NCBI GenBank assembly: GCA_025201765.1
Contig: MU623360.1
Span: forward strand, 248,001 to 312,000
DNA: 64,000 nucleotides
Direction: 5' to 3'
From: Daldinia sp. FL1419
Taxonomy: Eukaryota; Ascomycota; Sordariomycetes; Xylariales; Hypoxylaceae
Shown here: positions 1 to 12,970 of the stretch, one piece after another
Layout of the letters: every line of letters begins with the position of its first letter
How positions within the stretch are numbered: position 1 is the stretch's first letter
Made by a program: the position numbers and the translations under genes
The notes under the pieces: generated by a model
What the model was told of the DNA's origin: nothing
The model's database searches: none
Seen by the model: the letters and a program-made list of their open reading frames with translations, nothing else

Positions 1-1678
1 TCGCGCCGGGCCTTGGCATTCGACGGCCACAAAACGTGCCTTCCACTTCTGCGCCTTCCCGGGCTGCCTACGCCGAAGATCGTCAGCAGCGTGGATCATA
101 TAATGCTTCAATTAACAGATATTCTCAGGATCAGTCTCTGCCATACGAAGAAACCAGAAAGAGTAAGAGTAGATCGGATCGTTCCACCATAGAAGAAAGA
201 GCCGCACAGGAGATTGCTTTTGAGCGAGACTACGTCGTCGTAGAAAAGAAGCATGTTGAGGTGAACGCCTTTGCTGATGAGCTGGCCGCTAAGGGCGCAC
301 TAGTAGAAGCTGCGTCGCCTAGGTCAGGGCAAATCATCCGCCGTGCTACTCAGCAAGGCGTGCCGACGTCGACAACAGGCGCAGTTCCCGCTCAGCCGTC
401 CAGTGCGCTTCAGATCGCGCAAGGCAGACAACGACCTGAGCATCATCGACGAGGCTCATATGATAGGAATTTATCTGGCAGTCCTAGTTCTACAACGTCC
501 GCGATCTATAACGCGATTCAAGATGCAAGTCTGAGAATTTTCGGCGTAAAGTACCCATCCCATTTGCTCGGCAAAGGCACGTCGCCGCCAAACCCTTACA
601 ACGGATTCCCAGCATATCCTACACCAGCCGCTCCCGCCGGCTTCATTACAGACGGGCGCCAAGGTGCCCCAATTGATGAAGATATGCGGGTTGCTCAGTG
701 TATTGAGGACTATGCGACACGAAGTGATGTTGTCTGGGGCTTTGCTGAAGTCAAGTATAAACAATTAGTTCCTTTGGCGCCTTCGATGGATCATGGTCTT
801 GGTGGAATGTCCGCTGAGAAGATAGTCCTAGAAGAAGAAGATGGCCTAACGGTGGAAGCGATTGTATCGCTCTCCGAAGAAGCTCTAGTTCTTTACGTGA
901 AAGCGCTCGCACTTCTTGCTAGATCTATGGACATCGCAAATATCTGGTGGACACGCCGAAATCGCATTGATTCTAGCTCTGCTCAGCATGTTAACCGCGA
1001 CACAGCAAGTGCTCAGAACATAATATCGAGGGTTAATTCTGCTGTCCAGTGGGTCCGCCAACGCTTTAACGAGACATTAGAGAAGGCTGAGCTAGTAAGA
1101 GAGAAGCTTATCGAAGCTCAGAAGCAGCTTCCGGAAGACCACCCAAGCTACCCAGCAAACAATCGGACAGAACTCACATCGACTGGTACCGGTACCTCAA
1201 GTACCGAGGGTGTTTTTCTTACGGAAGGTCTTAGCGCGGAAAAGCTGATGTATGACAGAGCTCTTGAAATGAGCCGCGCTGCTGCTATCAATGAGATCGC
1301 CAACGAAGATTTGTCTGGATGTGAAATCTCATATGTGACTGCTATTCGAATGCTAGAAGCGGTACTCGATAACGACGAAGACCTCGCAAAGCGTAGGCTT
1401 TCTGGATCTTCCAGAGCCGAACGTGATTTGATTCGTGAAGGTGCCTCGGATATCAATCCAGACGATCAGCAGTCTGTTCATAAGAGTATGTATTGCTAAT
1501 TTCCTGGGTATATATTAGTGACTAACTCGTAATCGCAGTGATCCAGATGATCAATGGTAGACTTGCGGCCCTCCGAAAGAAGCTTCAGATGATTGCCAAC
1601 GCTTCAAAAGCCCAGCAGGACCTGTCTCGGAAGCGTAGTGGTGATATTGCACCGCGAAGTGTTCCTATAGGTGCTTGA
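1..1678 (+). CDS. ATG1: Serine/threonine protein kinase Atg1 (ULK1), C-terminal part
   Basis: This is the 3' part of the autophagy-initiating kinase Atg1, which with Atg13 and Atg17 starts phagophore formation. The reading frame is open from base 3, so the gene begins upstream and its kinase domain is not in the window. About 540 residues are visible. First comes a low-complexity linker rich in Ser, Arg and Gln. Then comes a helical C-terminal region containing DVVWGFAEVKYKQL, LSEEALVLYVKALALLARSM and DIANIWWTRRN, typical of the tandem MIT-like domain that binds Atg13. One intron is inferred at 1486-1538 (donor GTATGT, branch CTAAC, acceptor CAG). It keeps phase and extends the protein by about 46 residues (MIQMINGRLAALRKKLQMIA onward) to a stop at 1676-1678. 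Without this splice the frame would end at 1499 in MYC. Identity rests on the recognisable C-terminal domain. Confidence 0.9.
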
Positions 1679-2792
1679 TTCTCCTAGTGCTTGATCCCAC
1701 CGGTGCTCGATGACTTTAAAAGGCACAATTTCTCACGACGTATGACGACACGTAAAAAGATTGCACTATAATTATTTTAGCCCCGCGGCCTTTATAATCT
1801 GTTTTATTACGACTAATCCCATTGCTATTACTCGTCGGTAGCTGGTCTCATCCTTATTCATCAATATTCATTATTCGGCGTTTCATGCGATGACTTCATT
1901 TCGGCTCAATTATTTTTCCTAGTATCTTTCTATCGACGCCATTAAGACGACGCCGTCTAGACGGCTTCATTTCTCGTTTCACGTGTCACGTGTCAGCATT
2001 ATCAGGGACGGGGGTGTATGTCAAACGGATAGGGGAGGACCTCCTTGTGAGCCGGCGCGTTGGCACAGAAGAGTCTGTTGCAAATCTCTGGCGTAAAGGT
2101 GGGGGGTTACAGATACACGGCACTACGACTACATGGTGTAGGCTATCATAGCCTTGTACACAGGCGGTGCAGGTTTCTCCAGACATGTTTGGTATTTCGT
2201 TCGCACAACAACCAACTCTCCTTGTCTGGGCAATGGAGTGGTTCGTAGATAGGGAAAGGTCGGTCATATCCTTTTCCATTGCTGCTTTGATTGTTTCTCA
2301 GTCAGGTGTTTATGGTAAACCAAAGGGAGTTCTTTTGCTAGAGTCGTTAGGGACTGGTTGCATATGGATTTTTGGACCAAGGGGTCCACTTGTACCTACG
2401 GTTTGCGCGGCGGTCCTGTCATTCTTATTACCGTATGGATAACCTGCAAATTGACAATGTTTTACCTAGTTGTGTTTCTATCCGAATTCCTGTACAGATT
2501 TACGGTAATGCTAGTGTATATGTATCAGTCTTCAGTGTGAACCTGTTTGGACCTGAAAATGAAATATGTGATTGTATATAGTTGAGTGAATATTTTTGAA
2601 TATTGGGTGATCTATGATGTTATATTGGCCCATCCTACTAAACCCTCTAGGTACCCAGGTAGCTTCGCATTACCTAGCTAAGGAAGAATATACACATTAC
2701 TTCCCTGTGAATTATTTTGAGGATTGAAGAAAAGAAAAGGCACTGGGATTAACTTCCTACCGTTGTAGTCAGAAATCCCTTACTCGGTCCTA

Positions 2793-2812
2793 GTCCTAAC
2801 CCTAACCCTAGA
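2793..2812 (+). repeat. Short telomere-like CCTAAC repeat inside the spacer
   Basis: The sequence reads TCCTAACCCTAACCCTAG, two to three units of the fungal telomere repeat (CCCTAA on this strand). It lies well inside the window with unique sequence on both sides. It may be an interstitial telomere-like site or chance; two and a half units is too short to prove a telomere event. Confidence 0.4.
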
Positions 2813-3848
2813 GACACCTCTTTGATATATGTGTCGAGTCAACGTAGTATCATCAATCGTTAGTAAATGGTTACTCCTACATAGGGGTTTAAAGGAGAGT
2901 ATGACTCTTGGGGGGGGGATGTTGATATGTGCGCGTGCTCTTTTAACGGGACACGGACACGGGCACGGGAAATGCCCCAGTATGACGTCTATCGCATCTA
3001 TTATATACTATTATATACGTCGCATACCCTCGTACGGACCCGTAAAGCTAGTGCCTGAACTACCGTCCTTACATCGATCCATCTACCAATCTATCACTCT
3101 ATCGCCATAAGCGCCTAACCGTAACTATGTACACTACACTAACCGGTTAGATATTCCCAATCGCTAGCCGGATCGGCAAGCTTCTTAGGTCGGACGCTTA
3201 TTTCTTCTTCCATTTATTTAAGCTGCTAACCTACAGTAGGTACAAGTGTTGATCTATGTATTATCCACTCTGCCACTTAAGCTAGAGCTGGATACTAGTT
3301 TTGGATTAGAAGAGAGATCCCACGGTCCTAGGACGATTTCTTGTCTTTTATCCCTTGCGCATTTCATTGCGTGGTATCCTATCACCTTTTCCTTACGGAA
3401 GAGATGGAGTTGTATCATGGTGGATTGCGTATGTACTTCAGTCTTAGCTAAGATGAAGCCAAATCGATGGCTGATAGACGCCACTTGCTATTCGCACATC
3501 ACCGGTGCATACGTGCCTATAGTAGTAGCCGTAGAGCTTAAGCTTCAACGTCGTAGTATCCCACTAAAGAGGTTGGACTGCGGGGCGAGCTTCCCATGTG
3601 AAAGCTAGAAATCCGGAAGTCCAAGATGCTTCCCGTACCTGGTTCAACAATGTGACCAGTATCTACACTAGCTTCGTACCTCGTTCGTGACCCATCAGCC
3701 ATGCTCGTCGACGTAATAGTACCTAGAGCTGCTGTTGCATGAGACGACGATCCGCGGTGTATTTATGTAGGTATGTACCTATATAAGCAATTTCCTAGCC
3801 GGAGTTTGACGGCGGCGAGAGGGGAAAAAGTCGTGAAGGCAGCAGAGG

Positions 3849-3871
3849 GAAAAAAAAAAAAAAAAAAAAAA
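3849..3871. repeat. Poly-A homopolymer
   Basis: A run of more than 20 A residues in noncoding DNA after a G/A-rich stretch. It may be the tail of a retroposed sequence, but no parent element or target-site duplication was recognised next to it. Confidence 0.6.
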
Positions 3872-4642
3872 GATCTCTACTAATTTTAGATGATTACCCT
3901 AAATAAAGTATTGCCCGCGCTGATCGGTGGCGGGGTTCAGTCAAACGCATTGTAAACATTTATGGAAATAAAATTCGTACTGCCCATATGTGCACGGGTT
4001 ACGCATTTTGGAGGAGCTGCGCTGCGACGCCAATACAAATGTAGATTGCCAAGGACGCTCCGGATTATAACTGGAAGGGCTGGTAAGAGTCGACGTCATA
4101 CCTGGGGACCATGGGTCTTGAGAGACGGTTCGATGGCAATGCCTTATGTAGGTAGGTATGTCTATGGTCTATGTAGTTCACCAAGTCTAATAATGTATGC
4201 CTATGCTTGTGACCCGCCCCCTCTTCTTCCCTAGCCTTATCCGTCCTGTCCCTGCTTCGTTCGTGCTTCTTATGCGTGTCAATAGGGACGATAGAGAGGC
4301 TGAGCCAAGTCAGTCAAGTTGGGGTGTATTTCAACTATTCCGACTCCTGTCCTATCACAAACTTGGAAATGGTAGCATATGACGCTGACAGCATGATATA
4401 CTAGCTGGTTGGCATATCAAATAAGGTGGCAATGGCTAACGCAAGCCAGTAAAGCACGTAGTTACATGAGAGATAATGTACGATAGTAGGCATACCTAAA
4501 AGTAGTGAGTGCATGTAGGATGTGTGAGTGTGTGTGTATGTATGTGTGTGTATGAACAGGCTTGTCGTTGTGGCTTAAAGCTCAAGCGAAGCTTTAAGCA
4601 AAGGCCTAGATGCAGTACTCTATCAAAATACTGACCGCATAG

Positions 4643-4671
4643 GCTGTGTATTGTATTGTATTGTATTGTAC
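4643..4671. repeat. TGTAT pentanucleotide microsatellite
   Basis: About five tandem units of TTGTA/TGTAT occur in noncoding DNA, close to a GT/GTAT-rich tract at about 4515-4555. This is a simple repeat with no gene attached. Confidence 0.7.
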
Positions 4672-7004
4672 ACCGTACACAGTAGCGTGCGTACACACAC
4701 AAGAGCTCTATTGAAGAGCTAATAATAGAATTAAAATAATCGTTCAAGGAGTAGCCTGCCGGTCGAGCTGCTCAGTTTAGCTGCCGCAAGGTACTCGCCT
4801 ACCCGAGGTATTGTACCTACTTTCCTGGCAACATATCTAGACTTACTTTAGGTAGGTGTCTATATGTAGGTAGACACAAAGAAAACGTCGAAATGCAGCT
4901 TAGAACCGTGTTTCAGAATCAACTTGTTAACCTAGTCTGGAACAATACGAGAAATCTACGATGTAAGATGCGCTTCTAGACTCGTGGGTCTTCGATCCTC
5001 CTGGATACTTTTGACAATGTATCTAGGCAACCAGTCTGCCAGTGTAGGACCCCCCCTTTGTTCGACCGCTTCTTTTAGGCTCCCCGATTATACACACTGG
5101 GGGTTGCGGTGTCGCGGTGTCGCGGACCGGAAGCGATCAACTGTAACGTAGAGGCTTAGCACAGTTTTCTGCACACGGTCCACTCGACCTTCGAGTCCTA
5201 TACCTGGCAACTATCGTTCCTAGATTGTTCGTATATGGTCAGAAAGTTTGTCTTCCAACTTACTTCCAACTTACTTCTAACTATACTTCGAGTTTATCTT
5301 TAGGGGAGATCTACAGATACGAGCCCAGTAACTTTACGCCATATCCAATATGGAAATGCCAAGTGTAAAGAAAGAGAGAGAAGCGAGTCTAGACGTAGCC
5401 TCCAAAAACTTGCGGCGTTAGCAAAACAATACCTGCCTAGGTACATACCTAGGTGGTTAACTTACATATAAACAACAGGCAACTACATAGTATGAAGCTA
5501 TGGTATGGATGACGGAAACGGGCTCGTATAAGTGTGGATAAAGGTATGGGTAGTGGTATGTTGATAGATACTACGATCGTCAAGAACCCGCTGTGTTGGT
5601 AGAGAAACTATGTAGATTACACGTTAGTTTCCCCCCGCGCGGGTAAAAGACGAATGATATTCTGTACCGAGTAAAGAAAAGGAGGATGTGCACGAGGATT
5701 AGAGATACAACAATTGTAGATAGATATGTCGTATAACTATTTACTAAGGTTCCAATACATGTAAGTACCTAACCTAGGTACCTAAGGTAAGATTGATGTG
5801 GGATGTAGGATGTAACAAACGACATTGGACTTTGGGTTTTGGGTTTTAAATTTGGACGGTTCTATGTTGCATTGTTTGAAGTACCTAAAGACAGCGATAA
5901 TGGTGACGCCTATGGTAATAATAACCAACTACCTACCTAGGTAGGGAGAAGAAGAAGAAGAGGAGGAAGAAGAATAGAACGGTATGCACTATATTATACG
6001 TACAGTATAGTGTAGTTTCCAAGCCACAGGCGATTAGTACCTTTAGGAGTCGTAGTTGCCAGCGGCGGAAAAAAAAAACAATTCTCTTCCCCCGGGCTTA
6101 ACAAGAAGGCAGGTACCCTAAGTTACCTAGGTAAGGTGGAAATGCACCTAGACATTCCCAAGGCCTAATGTAGTACATAGATACCTCTCTTACCGGTACC
6201 CAGTCCACTACCAAATATAACCTAACTTAACCCTGTTTCCCTGTTGTCCTGCTGCCCTGACATACATGGCCTTTACCTCTCTTTTTTTATCTCCCCAAAA
6301 ACTTACCCTATTGTGCTCTGGCAAATAATTGAGGTTACCACACTCACTCTTTTATCTTCAATTTATCTGATGCCTCTTTCTTATTTTGCAAATGTGTTAA
6401 ATGATATCTGATATTCCTTGCGAAAAAAAGAAGAAGAGGTATATAGGTATTCACCGACGTTCAAGAACTTGATCAAGTCCAGGTCCCATTCGTTAGGTCG
6501 TAGCCCGCCCTGAAACATTCGGCTTATTAGACCCGACATTCGTTAATATTTTACTTTTGTACCCGCCCTACCGACTGATCACTGCCCGACTACCGACTAC
6601 TGACTACTGACCGCTAACAACTGACCTAATGCCCTCCCAGGGCTGTCGCCTGTCATCGCCTGTCGCTACCTTTTATTAGGTACCTTACCTATTGCCGGCA
6701 GTCAATCCAACCGCCCACCTACTTGGAACCTACCCACCAAACCCACGCCTACGCCCACCGCACACACACGCACAAGCTGAAGCCCGCATTTGATCTTGTC
6801 TTTACCATTTCTTAATAACGGCGAATCTCCAAAAAAAAAAAAAAAAAAGCTTCTTCCAATTTTACTATTTACCTCCCCCCACCCCTCTTTCGACGTAAAG
6901 CTGTCGCTAGTAAAGACGTACAAGACAACGCGCATTAATCGTCAAGACGCATTGTTTTAGCCTTACTGACGGTCGCGGTCACCGTCGCCCGCGCGTCATA
7001 GACC

Positions 7005-9801
7005 ATGACGTCCGCCGGCACTCAGTCGCCCTCAAAACCACAACAACATCAAGATCACCAAAATCACCAAATGAGCCCACCTCAGCAGCAACAGCAGCAG
7101 CAGCAACAACAACAGCAGCAGCATCCGCCTTCCGTCGGTAGTACATCTAATCCAGCTTCTCCGCCTAGCAAGCGAGATCTGAAGTCGTGGTGGAAGGCTT
7201 TCCAAACTCGGTCAAGACACCCAGAGTCTCAAGGTAAGGATAGCAATCACACTCCCCCCTCCCCCCTCCCCCCTCCAATCCTCCGTGCCAATCGCACAAT
7301 ATTCAACCTTCTCTTCCAAGCTCTTAGTTCTCCTTCCCCATCCCTTTATCGCCGCTATTGGTATCATACATGCCACACGGCCTTATATCTATGTCGAGGA
7401 ACCCGGAATGGTTAGCCCACGTTTCTAGTAGCAGATCGCTTCGCAAGCCACGCTATTTTGATGGTCAAGAAGATTAGGAAATTACAAAGTGTGATCACAG
7501 TAAGGCGACGGCAGCTAACATGAAATTCAAAATAGAGCCACAGCCAAAGGGCATATTCGGTGTCCCTTTACGGCAAAGCATTACGTATGCGAACGTCGCT
7601 ATTTCTCTTGTTGACGAGGACGGCAAAAGCTACATTTATGGGTATGTACCAATTGTAGTGGCCAAGTGTGGTGTTTTTCTGAAAGAAAAAGGTAAGCGAC
7701 AAAGCTGTAAGATATCTAGACTTTTGTTAACGGCGTCACAGCTACCGGCGTCGAAGGAATTTTTCGTCTCAGCGGCTCCGAAAAGCGCATTAAGGAACTA
7801 AAGACGCAATTCGACTCTCCCGATCGATATGGCAAAGGTCTCGTGTGGGATGGCTATACTGTTCACGATGCTGCTAATGTCCTCCGACGATACTTAAATG
7901 ACCTACCTGAACCTGTAGTTCCGTTGGATTTATACGAGCGATTCCGAGATCCCTTGCGCGGGCACACGAAGCAAGCGGTCGGTGACACCGAGGGTACCCA
8001 ACTCGTGGAGGACTTCAATGAAGCTGAGGCTATAGAAAAGTACCAACAGCTTATCAAAGAGCTCCCCCCGCTTAACCGACAACTGCTATTGTATATTTTG
8101 GACCTACTTGCGGTTTTCGCTGCCAAGGCCGATGAAAATCGGATGACGGCCCAAAATCTTGCAGCTATCTTCCAGCCTGGAATGCTGTCGCACCCCCAGC
8201 ATGCCATGGCGCCAGAGGAGTACCGGCTTAACCAATGTGTTATTATTTTCTTGATTGAAAATCAGGACCACTTTTTAATCGGTATGCAAGGCACTGGTAC
8301 AGACGAGAGGACGAAGCAAGAAATCGAAAATGGCCCGCCGACAGTTATAACACCTGCAACGCCAAACCGCAACACTGGCATTGCAAGATCTGCTTCAAAT
8401 GCTAGCGCTGGTGCTGAGAGTGTTAGTAGGGATGGCAAGATTCGTCGGAATCGTTCTACGTCGTCACGTCATTCGATTCACTCTAATGGTGCTTCTACAC
8501 CGGGTAGTCCTGCTTTGACGCCGAGTGGTGGCCTTGCAAGAAGTAATACAGTTCCGTCTAAGAAGTCGCCTCATGTTCCTTCTGGAAAATTCCAACCTCG
8601 GCAAAGCTCGCCTAGTGTCTCGGTGGCTCCAGCTTCGCCTTCACCCGCTGGTCCGACTGTAGCTGCTCCACCAACAGTAGCTGAAGAAGCACCAACTGTA
8701 ACAGAGCAATCTCCCACGACGTCGCAACACCTAACCCCGATGGCAGCAGGCTCGCATTCTGCTGGAAGAAGCCAAGAACGATTATTAGGTCCCCCGGCCG
8801 ATATTATAACGCCTCTGAGGGAAAGAAATCTACAGGGTCTCTTCCAACGATCCCCCGTCGCCGAAGGCGAAAAGCGGCAGCCGAACAAGCTACGAAAAAA
8901 ACGATTACCTAGTAGTACCAACCCCAGTGCACATAGTTCATCCGCCTCACTTCCTCATTCAGAGGCAGTTTCCCCGGTTCACGAATCTCCGAATCCGATA
9001 GATCAGAAGATCTCCCATCCAGGTCCCACTAACGTAGAGCATAGTACCTCTGTAGACACCCCTTCAGAACCTACGCCTCGAGCATCCCATGTCCCATCCG
9101 CGAGCACTACCCATGGCGACCAAGAAAATGATAATACACTCAAGGCAAAGACTTCACCATCAACATCCTTGCATTCATCATTTAACGACGGGTCCGACGT
9201 GGACCAGGTAGAGGGAGGCGCGCCCGTTTCTTCCTCAGATGCAGCAGAAAAGGAAAAGAAGCATCGATGGCGTATATCCAGACGAAAGGAAGATTTTTCT
9301 GGGGATCATAGCCACAACCTGGGCAATAATTCACATGCTGAGTTAAGCACCTCTTCCGTCGGAAGCGGACAACGTCCTAGAAAGAGTTGGACAGGGGAAT
9401 CCTCGGATGTTGCAGCAACGCTAGCAGAAAGCGAAGCTGGAAGTAGAGAGAAGGAAGAAGCTAAAGGCCCTATTGGATGGATTAAGAATAAGTATCGGGA
9501 GACCAAGGAAAACATCGAGGTTAAGCGCACGAAGTCCCCTCCGAGAGATCAACAAAACCAAGTGCAGAGCTTCCTAGCCTCGGGAAGGAGTGTAGAGACT
9601 ATGGGAAGTATCGACGAAAAGGGTGCATCTGCTGCCGGCCCAGCTCCGGCTCCCATTCCGGCTCCGGCTCCAGCTCGCGTTTCGACACCAACACCAGAAA
9701 CGAACTCGGTGCGCGAACCGCGCGAACCACATGAGATTCCATTACCGAATTCCCCACCGCCGACACGAACGACACACGACGAGAAGCCTGCACATCCCTA
9801 G
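7005..9801 (+). CDS. Rho GTPase-activating protein (Sac7/Bag7-like)
   Basis: The product stimulates GTP hydrolysis on Rho-type GTPases and so acts in cell-wall integrity and actin polarity. Assembled exons are 7005-7233, 7515-7691 and 7742-9801, giving about 821 residues. The N-terminus is Gln-rich, with a run of about 14 Gln encoded by mixed CAG/CAA codons (7082-7122). It is followed by KRDLKSWWKAFQTRS and then the RhoGAP domain at about residues 85-315. That domain shows GIFGVPLRQSITYANVAISL, the arginine finger in GIFRLSG (Arg about 144), and NVLRRYLNDLPEPVVPL. The remaining 500 residues are Ser/Pro-rich with basic patches and look disordered, as in fungal Sac7 homologues. The first intron (281 nt, C-rich, acceptor GGCAG) is the least certain junction. 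The second, 7692-7741, is clear. The gene stands alone, with spacers on both sides. Confidence 0.9.
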
Positions 9802-12800
9802 GAGGAAAAGACTTCACATCGAGACGGTTTATTCTGTAGGGGTGTGAGGAAGCTGATGAACCGGTCACGTCCGGCCCTTCAGAAGTCTCAAACAAAGGGA
9901 TCCATGCCAGATGGCTCTTTACAACCAGAATAACGGCGTTTTTCTTCGTTTTGGTTGTCGGTGATTCTCATCTGGAAAAGCAGGTGGGATGGAGATCCGG
10001 GTTTAGCGACTGGGCTTGAATGATGACTGGATTAAATGCCCCAGGCTCAAAGTTTGACGAAGTTTATGCGCGTTTTCTTTTTGTCTTGTTCTTGGGAGAT
10101 GATGATTTGATTTCGTAATGGGGGATGCTTCATGACGACCCGCTTCAAAACGGGATGAAAAATAGAAGAGGATGCTCTCTTCTTTTTATGGATACCCCTT
10201 CCCCCAACTCTTTGTTTTTAAGGCTGGCTTGTATGTCGTTGTCTTGATGTCTTAACGCATCTTGTAATGTGGAATTTGATTTTTTTTTACCGGGTTCACA
10301 AACTTCCAACTTCCAATTTCGGGCACCTTTTGTGGGAAGCTCGTATTTACTTTTTTCTTCTTTTTTTTCCTTTTTCTTTTTCCGGGCGTTGCCACGTCTG
10401 GGTTGAAAAGTATTATAAGGAGAGGAGGCAACTTCTGATTACCAAACCAGTTGTTCAATATAAGGAGGCCATCTCGCGTTGTCTAGACGACTTTGCGTTG
10501 CCGCCTATGATATTTTTGTTGTGTTGTTGTCCTTGTTTCAGGGAGTAATCGGAGTAGTTGGTTTTGAACGTGCTCGCTGAGCGGGCCGGACGCGTGCATA
10601 TATATGTATTGATATGCAAACGGAGAAAAGGGTGATCAAGGCGTTACGTTCTACCAGGTTAGCCGGCGCTTGAAGTAACGGAAAGCAGGACCAGCGTCGG
10701 ACTTATGAGTCTATGTACTTGACGCATGGCGTTCACGGTATGGAGGTCGTACTAATACTTAGTTCGCGGTTACGCGGTGATGGAATAGGAGAAAGTTGGC
10801 AGGCAGGGTAACGAGCCATATACGCTACGTAGCCTCGGAATAGCTTAGCTTAGCTTGGGGGGGGATACGTGGACATCAACGTAATACGTGTAATATTGTT
10901 GCCATGAGGGAAGTTAATTGAGAAGGGATAATCCGATCATCTTTGTTCTTTCCCTTTGCCAGTTTAAAGACTGGGAGCAGAATATTTCCTAGCCTGCTAG
11001 CTTCTTAGTTGAAAGAGGTACTCATTTGCCTCTTAAATATAAGAATAATCTCCTAGCCGTGGACAAGCCGTAAGGCTCTAGAAGAAAGTATGCAAGGCCC
11101 TTGTATGGTTTGCTAAGTAGATGATGGCTGGTCTGGTAAGTACCTAATCTTGGGAGTCCAACTGTCTACCACCAACAGACAACAACCTCAAGCCCGGTAA
11201 TGCTCGCATTCTGAAATGTCAACAATGAGATTACTATATATTATAGCGCAAAACTGCGAGGTAGGTAGATATAACTATAGCATGAGCGGGCCACCCAAGC
11301 GACATCATACGAACCCCTTACATTTCGCAGGAATCAATCCAACGGTTCGGACCGCTGAAAGGATGTGAAAAGACCATCTCGGGGAGCCCGTCCCTTTTTG
11401 GTTGTCACGTAGCAAAAGAGTAACCGCCCACACAACCCCCATTTGGATTGTTAGTTTGCGTCCAACGTCGAATTCCAGGCAAAACAAGTTTGAGTCCGGT
11501 TTGTATCCTAGGGTTTCCCCGTGTAATGACAAAGAATATGCCGGGCACCCCCTTTACTATATACTCCCCTTTCTATCTCCTTAAGTTCAAGATGTAAGGT
11601 CAAGTCTTAGTTACATGTAGATGATAGGGAGGTAATTATACGTTCTAGTTAACACACCAGTATGGGTGGCGATTTTTCTTTTTTTCGCATTTTAGGGCAT
11701 TACCACGATCTTGGCAGATTGTAGATTCTTCTCGGGTGCTAATACTCTGCTACCTCCAGACGAACTGACGGGCTTTCGCAGATTGCAGTGCTCCGGGATT
11801 AATCTAAAGTACTGGTGCTTATTACGGTAGTCGATGAGGTTTACAACTAGCGATTGAACCTGACTATTGCCTTCACCTCCACTAGGGTGCAGAATCTAGG
11901 ACAGGATACATTTACCTACACCTCGGCACCACTGGTGGCTCTAGCCTCCTCTTCAACTTTGATTTTCTCTTGACACTCCATCAGGTCACAGAAACGCTTT
12001 GGCATACGAACAAGCCTCAATGCTTGCTCATCCATGGTCGTCTTCCACTAAGACAGCTTTGCCGCGCGAACTATAGTAAGGCATTTAGGTAAGACCATTT
12101 AAGGGAAATTTATGACGATTAAGTGTCATTATTATATTATATAGGTACCTACTTATAAGCTATAACCAAGCAAACGCTTGATATATTTTCCCATTACCCC
12201 TTGACTTACCGTGTAAGGGACCCCGATATAAGGTAATTAAGCGGTTGGGAAATGATTGAAGAAGCGTAATACTGTTAAATTCGCCCTTGAACCTTATAAT
12301 ATGAATAAATAAATCATATGGCAATATACTCCTTAGGAAGTTATCTAAACTGTATCATTTTATTGTTAAGCATCAAGTCATTAACGGAGAATATTGCCGT
12401 TCGATACAGCGACAGCGCTAATACCTAGTCGCGGATCTATACATAGGTGCTTGCCCTAATCTTATATATATAAATGTTTATGCGATGCTCAAGTACGAAC
12501 AAGATACAAACACTAGCTTAGCTTAGATTTTCATTAAACACATATTTCTAAATGAAAAGCCTAGGTAGGTACCGACTTATTTAACGAGTTACGAGCACTC
12601 TAAAATCTAGAAACTCACCTAGGTTAGACAGTAGCTATTTTTTTCCGCCGGTGGTTTAGCGTGCGCCTAACGTAACGCCAGGTGAGGATGGATATCTGTT
12701 ACGAAGTTAGCTTGACTATGAGATTTGTAAGCCTGAGAACTGAAAATATAGGCAGCTCTGTAATAACGCTAACCACCATTCTATCCGATCTGTATGGTAT

Positions 12801-12970
12801 TGGTCGAGAGACTGTAGCAGTCTTAAGTATTAACCGAACTTTTGTATATATCCAATGTCCCTATCTTTACAGCTTATAACAACACTCCTGCCCTTTATCG
12901 TCGTGCTCATCGTATGTTCGTCCGTGGGTATCTCCTGTCTATAAGAAAATGTAAACATATAAGTGCTTTT
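9802..12970. other. Gene-free spacer (about 3.2 kb)
   Basis: Downstream of the RhoGAP stop is a presumed 3' UTR with T-rich and CT-rich tracts (about 10280-10390). Next comes DNA with no recognisable gene, then an AT-rich block at about 12080-12680. Small open frames here show no family resemblance. One CCTAGGTAGGTA motif lies near 12562-12575. The right end should hold the 3' UTR of the minus-strand permease. Confidence 0.6.

Larger units (their letters stand above)
1679..7004. other. Long gene-free spacer (about 5.3 kb)
   Basis: I see no convincing gene here. Short open frames (for example 2829-3110 and 3246-3608 +) lack family resemblance and sensible splice context. The stretch holds simple sequence: a poly-A run of about 22 bases near 3850, a GT-rich tract near 4520-4550, TGTAT pentamer repeats near 4645-4670, a GAA/GGA-rich tract near 5945-5975, several CCTAGGTA-type palindromic motifs (5431-5455, 5764-5790, 5928-5946) and a short CCCTAA triplet near 2796. 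The last part, about 6500-7000, is C/T-rich and is the likely promoter and 5' leader of the RhoGAP gene. Confidence 0.6.

Noticed and set aside
3246..3608. 120-codon frame in the ATG1-RhoGAP spacer
   Set aside because: No recognisable motif and it overlaps another random frame on the opposite strand; surrounding DNA is repetitive.
3849..3871. Poly-A tail of a retroelement
   Set aside because: No reverse-transcriptase sequence, target-site duplication or related copy was seen next to it.
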